From assembly GCA_015680685.1 (NCBI GenBank), contig MNCI01006585.1:464479-528478 (forward strand): a stretch of DNA of 64,000 nt, written 5' to 3'. Under the pieces are notes generated by a model, which worked only from the letters and a program-made list of their open reading frames with translations, had not been told where the DNA came from and ran no database searches. Below are positions 1-10,488 of the stretch, piece by piece. The DNA comes from Gnetum montanum. Lineage: Eukaryota; Streptophyta; Gnetopsida; Gnetales; Gnetaceae. The position numbers and the translations under genes are program-made. Numbering within the stretch: the first letter of the stretch is position 1; each line of letters starts with the position of its first letter.

Positions 1-438
1 TAATAAACTTTAGTAAGCGTCAACGAGTTGCATAACTAATAAATGCGAAGGCTATATTGTTGATTCATTGGCATGAACATGATACTCTAAAACAGTAATA
101 AGGATTAATAGATTATTATTAAGAGGTTTAATGTTCATCCTGTCAAGGCAAATTCTCGAGAGGGTTCGTGAATGAATGAAAGCCTACTATCTTTTGAGTG
201 GCTACATCTAAGGTTAAATCTAAGTTTTAGGATCTAAGAAATCAGCACCTTACTCTAAAACAGTCATACAATGATTAAATTCAAGAAACAATGCAAGTTC
301 ATATAAAAGAAACCCATTTTTACTTGACAGTGAGCATAGAGAACATTGCATTTTGTCCTCCAGTTGCTTCTGAAGGATACGTTAGGAAGAATACAAGTCA
401 TAACGTATGTCACAAAGAATATATTTTTTCAGTATAAA
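1..438. other. Downstream flank / probable 3' UTR of the Aurora kinase gene
   Basis: AT-rich sequence beyond the Aurora stop codon on the minus strand. It probably contains the 3' UTR, but I see no second gene, repeat match or confident polyadenylation signal. Confidence 0.4.
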
Positions 439-3400
439 TCAACTAGAATTATAAACACCCCTGACATTGGCATTCTCCAAAATCCAAGGATGTTCAAGAA
501 CTTTTTCTAGGGGCAATCTCTTTTTAGGATCATGCACTAGAAGCTGCACAAGAAATACAACAGTAGATAAGAAAATATCAAAGAAGGACATTATAAACAA
601 GAAGTTATTTTATTCTAAAATGACCACTCACCCTCTTAATAAGGTCTTTTGCTGCCTTTGAAACGTCAGGCCTAGTAGGAAATCTTAGATCAACCTGATG
701 AATTCTGAAACAAGAGAGCGAAAGACATTAGCATGTAGACATACTTCATTTTAAACCAGTTATACCAGCTAAAGAACATATTTTCTAACCAATTAAGCAG
801 TAGACACACCATTGGGAGCCAAATAGACACAAATAAAGAACTCCTAAACCTTATCATTGTTTCCCTTTGAGTTGGTGCTTGGAATGGGGGACATCCAAAG
901 AGAAATTCATAACAGAGAACTCCTAAGCTCCACAGGTCTACCTGAGAATCATGATCCCGCCGTTCAACTACAATGCAAAGAATCATGTTAAATTTTCAGC
1001 CGTCTTCAACCTAAGCAAGTGCTTCATACTCTGAAAAGTGAAAACAACTATAGAAGTAAACAAACAATCTCCATAATTACCCATTTCGGGAGGCAAATAA
1101 TCCAGTGTTCCACAAAAGGTTTTTCTTCTGTCGGAAGCATGAACTGACCATCCAAAATCTGCAATTTTCAGTTCACCCTATCAAGAATAGATTAGTAAGG
1201 ATCAGATCAAAATTGCATTCCAAAAGTCCACTAAATGTATGAAAATTACCTCAAGGCCCAGCAACAAATTTTCTGGCTTTATATCCCGATGAATAACATG
1301 TTTTTCATGACAGTATATCAATGTTTTCGCTAAAGAAGCAATGTACTGCAAGGCAAACAACTATAAATGCTTATAAACATCTTACAAGTTCCATAGATGC
1401 AAATTCAAAGATTGTAGACACTTACAGTGGCTGCCCTTTTCTCATTGAAATGTCTGCAACGTTGAAGTTCCCTGAAAAGTTCTCCTCTTGCAGCATATTC
1501 AAGAATTAGACACACACGTTCCTGAGTCAATATTGTTATATATCACCAATCTTTAGTATCGGAAGAAACTCTACCAACTTGAAGTACCATAATCATCTAC
1601 ATCGTAGTCTTACCCATATAAGTACCACAATAATTTGGCGCAAAGTATTTACTATTACTTGCATTTTATGTTTAGTTTACAGCAGGTTATAACTTGGTCA
1701 CTGCATTCATTGGACACCATATATACAGAACTAACTTGAGATGTACTTAAAGGATTTTTTAAAATAATTCCGAAGTTTCTTACATTTAAGAAAGATAAAA
1801 TAAAAGTGCACAGAAAATACTATCTTCAAATAGACAGCCCAATGGTAATTAGACAAAATGCTTATACTCTTTGGTGATGTACTTGCATCCTATACCTCAT
1901 CATAAAAATAGCCATAGAGACGAAGGATATTAGGGTGCCTCAGATTACTCTGAATTTCAATCTCTCTGCGCAATTGATGCTCCACCTGGCATTTCCGAAG
2001 CTGATCTTTATACAATAACTTCAATGCAACAATGTACTGACTCTGATTGCAAGGAAACAAATTCGTCAAGATTTACCTTGATAATAATCAATTTTATAGC
2101 ATTTTCTGAAATTTAATATAAAGTCCTTATCAGATCCTCGCTACAAATGCAAATTTTTCCCTACTTTCGGTGATCCTTTGTATGCATTTTAGTAGAATGA
2201 GCATAACATGATTGAATGTAGTAGACAGAAAATGGAGCAGAAAATGAAAAACAAGATAAATGGCCAATATCAAAGTTGATCATTCAGTTTTTCTCCCTTC
2301 ATCATTGATGCAATCTTCCCTTTAACCATGCAAAGTTGAATATGCATTTCAGACACACAACATGCCGGAATCTATTTTTGCAACCTTTTGCAATCTATAT
2401 TTTGTTTAACTGTTTTAGGATAGTTACATTGGCATTTCGCTCTCTCTGAACCTGACATAAACCAATTCAACAATCCAAGAACATGGGCAAAATCCAAAAA
2501 ATTAACTAAGCACCTTGTTCAGCTCTGGAAGAATGTGAAAACATTTTTTATTTTCTGTTTTCCCTTTTGGTGGGGTTGTTTTGCATAGTTGTAAATTTTT
2601 GGGCAGGTTTCAGGCAAAACCACTTCGCTACTCTTAGGCATTGTGTAGATTTTCCAAAAAGGCCAAGCAGAAAAATCTTTATTTTCTTTGTAGACAGAAT
2701 ACAGAACCCAGCCCAGAAAAACAACGAAAAGTTATAAAATATAGTTCGTTTCTCACTTCTTTCAATGCTAGTGATTAAAAAGCGTTGCATACTTGCTTAT
2801 GTATTTCACACCCCTTAAAGAATCGACAGTTAAAACTAACAGTCCAATAAAATAAGGGAAAATCAAAATAATTAACTGAAACCCTAGCCAAAAATTCTAC
2901 GGGAGTGTTCTGAGTTCTGACCTTTTTCTCTCTGGCAAGATAAACGTTGCCAAACTTTCCCTTTCCAAGAGGCTTTCCAATCTCGAAATCTGCCAAAGTC
3001 CAGGGTTTCTCAGCATGATCAGAACCAATGGCAGAGCACTCCTTATCCTCGTCATGCACCTTCAAGAAACATACAAGGGAAGTAACTAACCGAAAGATTT
3101 TATTCAATTGACTGCAAATCAGAGAAAGAGCTTAAAAAATTTTCGAATGAAGTACATCGCAAGTCGGAGCGTAAATTTCCAATCAACATAGATTGAATAA
3201 AGAAATAGATGATGAATTTCAAATCCCATCCCGTAAGGCGACCAAGTAAATAACTAATGTATCACTAAGATTCGGGTCCTGCGCGTATACATGAAAGATA
3301 TTGATCAAAAATCATTTTCTGTGTTTGTCTGATGAGGGAAAACGAGATGAACGACCAAGAAAGTAGAAAATATGCCGTTGAACTTGAGAAAATGCTGATG

Positions 3401-3463
3401 GAAGAGTAAAAAATATTCGAAAGATCTTACAAGTTTTTGCTGCGCTTGTTTCTGATCAGCCAT
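439..3463 (-). CDS. AUR1-like: Aurora kinase, plant alpha type (AUR1/AUR2-like), nine exons
   Basis: This is a Ser/Thr kinase gene of the mitotic Aurora family; plant alpha Auroras act at spindle microtubules and the division plane. I placed nine minus-strand exons by GT/AG sites and conserved protein sequence: 3431-3463, 2922-3059, 1896-2042, 1426-1521, 1250-1345, 1081-1177, 850-967, 632-704 and 439-543. They sum to 903 nt, 300 codons plus TGA, close to the usual ~290 residues. Visible motifs are the Gly-rich loop GKGKFGNV (exon 2), VALK lysine (exon 3), HRDIKPEN (exon 5), DFGWSV and activation-loop RRKTFCGT (exon 6), and YLPPEM with [10 protein letters not shown] (exons 6-7). YLPPEM and WSLG favour the alpha class over AUR3, which has YLAPEM. 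The start was chosen because the short exon [11 protein letters not shown] splices in phase into exon 2. No stop or frameshift is seen, so it is probably functional. UTR ends are not determined. Confidence 0.95.
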
Positions 3464-3813
3464 TGCTCATCTCCGGTGCCAGAACAAACCGCGTGAGAAA
3501 TCAAGAACCAAATGATGCGCATGCGAATTATTTTGCTGTTTCAAAATCCTTTCTTCAACGGTCATCTGACTCATCTATCCAGTTTTTAATTTTGTCTTTT
3601 CATTTTCCCTATTACTTTTTTTTTTAAAATCACACAAGAGTAAAAAAGCATTCCTTGTTGGGATTTCCACGACAACATAACCATCATTATTACCCTCCTT
3701 TAGAACTATATGGCATTGATTTTGTGTAAACTTCTTTACAAGAATATGTAGGTAATTTGGGCTTTAGCTTTAGGCACGTGTTCCTCCCCTACTCTTTGAA
3801 GGTTAGGGCTAGA
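3464..3813. other. Aurora 5' flank between the start codon and the copia LTR
   Basis: About 350 bp separate the Aurora ATG from the first transposon. It should hold the 5' UTR and core promoter. Besides the MSA-like motif it contains a CACGTG G-box near 3775. No coding sequence is seen. Confidence 0.4.
3554..3564 (-). promoter_or_regulatory. MSA-like (AACGG) element upstream of the Aurora gene
   Basis: The window strand reads TTCAACGGTCA about 90 bp upstream of the Aurora ATG. It matches the plant mitosis-specific activator consensus (YCYAACGGYYA) at 10 of 11 positions. MSA elements bind three-repeat MYB factors that drive G2/M genes, a class that includes Aurora kinases. A second AACGG core, on the minus strand, lies in intron 1 near 3375-3379. 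The role is inferred from motif and position only. Confidence 0.55.
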
Positions 3814-4189
3814 TGTATTCATACTTTATGAAATAATTTAAATTGTGTCTTGAGTATAGTATTAATTTGTAAGTTGTTTAGCCTCATCATAACGTTATCT
3901 TGTGTAAAATCATTATGACCTCGTGAACACAAGACGGGTCAGGTCACGTTAGAAAGTCATGACTCTTTAGGTCAAGCCAAAGTCAAGTTATATATTAGTA
4001 AAAAGTGTGTCATTGTAAGTTGTAACCAATCAATTGTTACTTGAAACAATTGACTCAACCAAACGGTCGTAAGAATAGAAGAATAAATTCAAAATACAAG
4101 GTTATTGCAAACAATACTCTTTGATTATTATAAGAAATTTCTAGAATTCTTCTTAATGGTGTTTTGAACAAAATTCTTTATTCTAACTT
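3814..4189 (+). repeat. Copia 5' LTR, first part
   Basis: This aligns with the copia 3' LTR at 31861-32245, sharing stretches such as TTGTGTCTTGAGTATAGT and GAATAGAAGAATAAATTCAA. The first bases have a small deletion relative to the 3' copy. It stops abruptly at 4189, where gypsy-1 begins. Confidence 0.8.
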
Positions 4190-5021
4190 TGATGACTGGT
4201 TGGGTATTCCAACACTCAACTATACAAGTCACGAGTGTTCACGTGCAACCTGATCATAATTTATGGATAAACAATGTAAATATACTAGTAATTGATGTTC
4301 TATTTATGATCGTTGTCTTCTCACATGTAGAGTTAGCAAAGTGCAAGTTGTATGGTTTAACTCTTAGTGAGGTTGTTTATCTCAGATTAAAACTATTAGT
4401 GTTGTCATGGTAAAAAGGATGATAAAGTCTAAGTGTAAGTGTGACAGAAATAAAAATCTATTCTAACTTACACATCTTGGGCTAATGTAACCATTACTAG
4501 AATTACCAAGTGAATTCACGAAGTGAATCAAGTGAAGTCACTATTAGGTTACCAAATAGTTACACATTCCGCTTGAAACCAGTTGCACTTATACCACCTT
4601 ATTAAAGGATATTGGAAAAATAAAGTGCTTAGAAAATGTTAAGGACGTAATAAAAATAAACATGCTAAAAAGTAAAATTAAACTATGTGAAATGCTATAA
4701 TGGTGAGAAACAATTTTGATCTTTATTGCTAATCAAGAATTGTATCCAGGAACAATCCACTCAAATAAAGACTTCATACAACTATTAATTACCACACTAC
4801 AGGCATTCACTCTAACTCTAAGTCTAGGTTATGAAGACAAACTACAAGAATTTGGCTAAGTGTTGGTAAAAGTTGTTCGTTTCGATGTGGTGGTGGGTTG
4901 GTAGTTATAGGCATGACCATGACCTACTACATCACATCTATGATGATGTATGTAGGGCAACGATACCGTAGATATGATATTGAGATACAATATCATAATT
5001 CTTAACAAAAAGGTCTTATCA
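4190..5021 (-). repeat. Gypsy-1 3' LTR
   Basis: Pairs with 16699-17494; both begin on the window strand with TGAT and a shared GTTGGGTATTCCAACA and end AACAAAAA...TTATCA. A TGATATTG/CAATATCA inverted repeat at 4974-4994 lies upstream (minus sense) of a TATA-like TATAAC near 4898. Confidence 0.85.
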
Positions 5022-5040
5022 TACCCCTACGACTGACTGA
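5022..5040 (-). other. Gypsy-1 polypurine tract
   Basis: Minus strand reads CAGTCGTAGGGGTA directly next to the 3' LTR. It corresponds to AGTCATGGGGGTA in gypsy-B (40207) and ATGGAGGTA in gypsy-C (36811), the second-strand priming site. Confidence 0.65.
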
Positions 5041-5271
5041 AAACTCGTCTTTGAGTTAAAACAAAAGGAGGATATAGTTTCTTACAAATATGTGGGGTCA
5101 TATATAGACTTTGACATGATGAATTATATACATGATTGACTCTATTATGGATGCCGCATTGTGGTTCAAATGATGTTTACAAAATTATCATGCATCACAT
5201 GATTGACACATATGACAAAAACAAATTAAAACAAAACAAACATCAAAGCTTGATGTAGTCTTTAGGTTCCA

Positions 5272-8200
5272 GGCGGTGGTGGCTCCTTCATCAGCTTCTT
5301 TCCTTTGTTGTCAGGCTTTTGAAATTGGTACTTGTTAAGTAATGCCTAAAGCTTCTCTTCTTCTAATCTTGGATCATGTACCATCCAAGAAAATTTTGTA
5401 ATGTTTGTTGGAGTCGGTACTTCCCATAGGCATGGAAACTACAAGAACATTTTGTTGGCTTTTACATACCAAGTTGTAAACTACCTTATCTCTTTTTCAA
5501 ATGCTTTGGCTATCTTTCTTAATTCCTGGTAGTTAATCATTCTCATATCTAGATTTTCTCCTACATCTCTTTGATCATGATAGCTAGCTTTGATTACTTG
5601 GAGCTCGAAGTTTGCAATGTGAATTTTTTGTTGTGCATCCTTTTGATCTGCAAACTCCTTCTCATATAATGCATATACTATGTGATGAAGCACTATATAG
5701 TCGATGCGTCAACTAGGCCACGTATACGGGGCCTCGTATACGTGGCCGCGTCGAAGCGGCCGTGTTGACGCAGCCTTCCTGCATCGATGTGGCCCCGTTT
5801 ACACAGCCACCTATCTCGACCTATAAATAAGAGGGCCTTTCGCCTCATTTGGGCATCCATATTTTAGTTGAAGCGAAGCTCTTGCATTTTGTTCTCGTAG
5901 GAGATAGATTATTTTCCCAAGTGCATGCCTGTAGTGTGATGCTTGTAATTGTACAACACCTTTATTCGAGTGTGACATACTTGGACGTGTACATGACTGG
6001 AAATAAAGATCGAGATTACTTCATCATTGCAGCATTCACTTATTTTAATTGTTTAATTATTATTGTTAATTGTTATTGTTATTTATTGTTTTCTTAGTTA
6101 ATATTTCTTTATTGTCATTTACTATTCCTATTGTTAAATGCGGAATGAGTACGACTTAATCACGAGCATTTAAGTGTGACTACTTGGTAACCTAGTAGTG
6201 TACCTAGGATCTACGCTTGGTAATCCTAGTAGTAGTCGTGCACGAGGTCCAAGATGTGTATGGATGATTAAGGAACGGATGCTCATCACACTTAGGTTAG
6301 CTTAGACTTCATTTCCTATTACTCATTAGTTTAATCAAGATTATTCTCCATTGTCTCTAGGAGTAGCACTAATTTGGAATCACATCATACGCCTCACTCT
6401 GGACTAAACCATACGTGACAAAGCAAATACTAGTCCAGGTGGGAAGACAGCGAACTGCGATCAACGTGTAACGATCTAGATACCACAACTAGCCTGTCCA
6501 CGGAGTTTGACCAGATCGTGCATGAATGCTCGTATTCGTATGGTTGAGCGTAGGGGTACCTAGCCACTCATCACTATGGCCACTTATTGCTCTAGTTCTA
6601 TTTTAGACTTGCTTGCTATTTACATGGTAACAAGTTAGCCAAAATTCTGAGGGTAGATTATCTTCATTGCAATGATGTCATCTTGTCTATGACTAACCTG
6701 CAAATTGTATCCATGGAAAAATGGTTAAAGTTAAAGAAATAATCAAGACAACAAATAGTTAGATTCAAATCCAATCAAATCCCATGCTTATATCTATCAC
6801 CCATAAGTTAAATCATTAACTTTCACCCTAACTTCTAATCTTAAGTTGAAGAGTGGAAATCTAATAATTAAATCAAATTTAAAATCATGGAGTACAAAAC
6901 ATGAATTGTAAGGATCACAAGGGATACATCACCTAATTTGTGGTTTTGCCTTGTTATTTCCTGGTGTAGTAGCCTCAACAACCCACCAATGCTTCTACCA
7001 CTAAGATGTTCCATGTTGCCTTTTCTTTCTCCATATCCTTTTGGGTATATTTGGCCATTAGTTAACTCATCTGTTTGGTTCTAAATTGTTCTAGTTGGTC
7101 TAGTATAATATATTATGCAAGGTCTTGCCTCTCTACTCTTAATGTAGCCAATTCTTCTTGTAGCCTCTTCACCTTATTTTCTATGTGCTCTGCTCTAGGT
7201 TTTGCCATTACCAACTTGCCCTTAGTTAAAATTAGTTTTGATTGTATTGCAATGATATCATTTGGGATATCGAAAAGATTCTACATCACTTTCCTAGTTT
7301 GAAATAGTTGATCTAGGATGTCCTCATGCTCTTCTAGGGCCATGTATGTTCTAGCTATGATTTTCATGTCTTTTTCTATAGTGATATTTGTTGGTGGTAC
7401 AATGGAAATATTAAAGGATTCTTTGATATGATTTTTGATTACTTCTTTAGCTCCTACTGCATTTCGGTGTTGCATAAGTACCACTATGGATTCTTCTCTT
7501 ATTTCTAACATTACCTAGAAAGATGTAGTGTTCCCAGATATTTGTTATGTTCATTCTTTGTCCTCTCTTGCTTGTAATGAGATTTGACCACTTGTGAGTC
7601 CTGTTGATATTGCATGCCTACTTAGATTATCTCTTACTCGATACATGCTAGAGACCTCTTTACTTCCCCAGCATATTCTTTTGGATACTGGTTGTAAATG
7701 GATCATTTAGGATTTGTAGTCTTGCTATCCTAATAGAGCGCTTAGTCCTAGTCAATTAGTGACTATGTTGACCCACTAGGTGTTGCTTACTCTTTTCCCA
7801 AGGTTGGAATGTTTTTGGCTGATGTATATCTAGCTACTCCCTTAATGCCTACTGGCTTCTCCAGCTAATCTTTCTTTGGAGGCATTGGTTTTGAAATTTC
7901 GATGTATGAAGCATTTTGGATTTTACAAAGAACATCATATGTGTAACCCAAAATTCTTGCTTGTTGGCACAGTCTTCTAATAAGGCAAGGGAATGATGGG
8001 ATGCATTTTCCTACCTTCTTCTCCTCAAATCTCCTCAAGATTTCTAAAAATAGTAAATGAGCCATATTAGCCTATAATTTTCCCATGAGGATTTTACTTC
8101 CTCTAGCAACATAGGTGAGAATTTTGTTTAATCTTTTGGTTGGGAAGATATGGTTAATCTGGGTCTTGAAGTAAATTTTCTCAATTGTGAACAATCCACT

Positions 8201-8640
8201 ATATTCCTTCTCACTTGTCCCATAGGCCCTCTGTAGCCATAACTTTCTTGCCTCTCTATAAGATCTTTTAGAGATTTGAGCTATGTTGGATCTAACATTG
8301 GGAAGATTCAGTACCTTGGCTATCACCTCAATTGAATAGGGCACTGTAATTTCATCTATCTTGATTATAGCATCATCTTGTTTATTTTTCCAAAATTGGT
8401 ATACTTCACCTAGGTACTATTTGCCATTACATGAGATTATAGACCAAAGAGGAGAGGCTTGGAGTTTCTCTCAAACATTAGTAGGGGCAAACTCAATGAA
8501 TGGTCCAAAATTGAATTCTACTATGATAGTGGATATGATGGGTTTTTCTTGAATGGCTTGGAGATATACATTTGACAATGTGAGGTGCTGTCCTTGCTCT
8601 TAAGCAAGTAGTGCATTAGCTTTGGCTTGTGTAGACTACC
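5272..8640 (-). pseudogene. Gypsy-1 accessory ORF (plant-transposon-protein-like), disrupted
   Basis: A long ORF between pol and the 3' LTR on the same strand as pol. Its N-terminal part (7865-8640) aligns with the gypsy-2 copy: NFGPF, LQASPLW, a LNLPNV block, an arginine-rich RKLWL block, YFKT...HIFPT and FPCLIRRLCQQ. This resembles the family annotated as putative plant transposon protein. The C-terminal part is helical and charged, ending KKLMKEPPPPGT then TAA at 5272. The solo LTR 5683-6573 splits it; ALYEKEF continues across the insertion from ELEQ. Several stops are present. The function of this family is not established. Confidence 0.7.
5683..6573 (+). repeat. Solo LTR inside the gypsy-1 accessory ORF, target duplication CTATG
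   Basis: An 891-bp TGATGAAG...CACTCATCA unit flanked by perfect CTATG copies at 5678-5682 and 6574-6578. A TATA box (CTATAAATAA, 5821) follows a CpG-rich block with a perfect 13-bp inverted repeat (5716-5728 and 5735-5747). The 3' part shares TATGGTTGAG...TAGGGGTACCT with the gypsy-B and gypsy-C LTRs. No internal region is left, so it arose by LTR-LTR recombination. CpG is better preserved here than in the surrounding sequence, which suggests a younger insertion. Confidence 0.92.
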
Positions 8641-8689
8641 CCATTGTAGGTGTAGGTTGATGGATTTTGTCAAGGATACATCATACAAT

Positions 8690-8745
8690 GACATCATGGA
8701 TGTGATATTGTAGGGGCTAATACATTATATCTACAATATCATCTT
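8690..8745 (-). promoter_or_regulatory. Internal palindromic (promoter-like) segment upstream of the gypsy-1 accessory ORF
   Basis: Contains a perfect 11-bp inverted repeat, TGATATTGTAG (8703-8713) and CTACAATATCA (8731-8741). The half-site TGATATTG also forms the inverted repeat at 4974-4994 in this element's LTR. It lies just upstream, in the minus sense, of the accessory ORF. Promoter activity is an inference from the parallel segments in gypsy-2 and gypsy-C. Confidence 0.45.
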
Positions 8746-10488
8746 TGAATTTTTCAAGATTTTGAGTGATTTTTGATAAAAAAATTTAGCAAAATGGATA
8801 GTCTAGAAGGTATAGAAATGGTCCCAAGGACTCTTGATCATGGATGATGCCTAGAATGTATGAATTTATCATTGAAAGTATGTGAAAGAAGGAACTTGGG
8901 AAAGGTAAGTTAATTAAGTCTATAGGAGATGATTGGTAAAAATTGCCAAATGTATGATCAAAGATGAGTAGATAGGAAAGTAATAATTATTGCTTAAGTG
9001 TTTTGAAGGCACAAGATGATGTGGAATTGGTCATTGGATATGAAGCACAAGAGTTATACAAGTGGGTCTTCCCCAAAGTAGGCTCTAGTACTTAGTGTCC
9101 TTGTATAAGCACAACTACAAGTATTCATAGGCACTTAATGAGTTGAATTTTAAACATACCTATCTTCCAAGACACACATGTTATTATTGTCTTAATGAGA
9201 AAATAACACTATATTATTCAAAACCATTAAATTATGATTGTACATAGTAGTGAGGTGCAATGGGAGTAGCAGGGATTTCATAAAATGGAACGTGAAGTGT
9301 CATACCATAGGCATAATGAATTCTATGTGTGATGTATGGTTAAAGTAATCATTGGCCCTTCTTTTTGAAGATCTAAACCAAGTCCATACCACTTACTAGT
9401 GACATCGCATTGCGTCATCCCAAAAGTAATAACTATAAGAGTATTATAATGGCTAGCAGTATTAGCACTTGAAAAAGAAGTTAAATGAAGAAGTTTATTA
9501 ATAGCACACTTTATGTTTTAAAGGAGACTTAAACCATTGGATAGAGAAGTATTTTCAAGCATGGGTAACATGTCTTTCTAGTCCAGTAACTGACGCAAGT
9601 TTAAGAAACCTTGAAATTGTTAAGAATTTGTCTACCTTCAAGCATGGGTAATATGTCTTTCTAGTGGAGCCCCCAAAAATTATTACTTTGTGCATTTATT
9701 AGGTTATTATTGTGTCAACCTTACTAGTGAACTACATTTAGGCATGCGTAACATGTCTTTCCAATGACATAGTAAGGCAAGACTTATTTTAAACATACTT
9801 CCATTTTCCATTAGGACTCAAATGAATAATACAACTTATTAGTACGATAAGACTCATAGTAGTAGGCTTAGAGAATCCACAACTACCCTTGATGTCACAC
9901 CCTTTTCATTCCCACCTGGTTCTTCTCTTTTCTATTTAGGCATAATGATCACAAGTTACTTTTAGTTTTATTGTGAATAGAATGTTATTATGGCCATGGT
10001 AAGAACCTCTTATTATTGGAAATGAGTGGATGGATGATGTGTCTTACTGTATATATAATCAATCCTTTAATTATTTATAGAGTGAAATTCTCATTATTTG
10101 AACTACATCTTGTTTTATTCCTTTACACTTTATTGGAAAAATTGACAAAAATATGTACATGAAGTATAGTAAAAAACTATGGAAGAATGGTAAAAATAGA
10201 AAAAATGTTTAAAGAATTTAAAAGATGTTAAAGAATGAAAAATGATTAAGAAATATAAAAAGTATAAACGAATGAAAAAGATGGTAAGAAATTAGAAAAA
10301 TATAAGAAGAATTGAAAAGGAGGATTTGGTGCCTAAGTATCAAACTTGACACCCCCATGACTATTATTAATAGTGGAAATTTGGAAGACTGAATGGGAAG
10401 TATATGATTTTATGGGTATGGTAGAGTCCTTGGAGTAGTAAGAAAAGTCATGGGATGGTTTCACCTATTGAATATTGACAAGAATAAG
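8746..10488. other. Gypsy-1 spacer between integrase and accessory ORF
   Basis: Noncoding, AT-rich spacer matching the gypsy-2 spacer (about 21400-22600, opposite orientation). It holds three copies of GCATGGGTAACATGTCTTTC (near 9560, 9643 and 9742). Near 10348 it has CACCCCCATGACT, a polypurine-tract-like motif on the minus strand. Confidence 0.6.

Noticed and set aside
690-986. 98-codon ORF as a separate kinase-like gene
   Set aside because: It is exon 7 of the Aurora gene read through its introns.
3809-3813. Target-site duplication for the copia element
   Set aside because: CTAGA on the left and TGTGC on the right do not match, so no duplication can be claimed.
9551-9770. CRISPR-like array from the three spaced repeats
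   Set aside because: Only three imperfect copies in a plant retrotransposon spacer; the spacing and context do not fit CRISPR.
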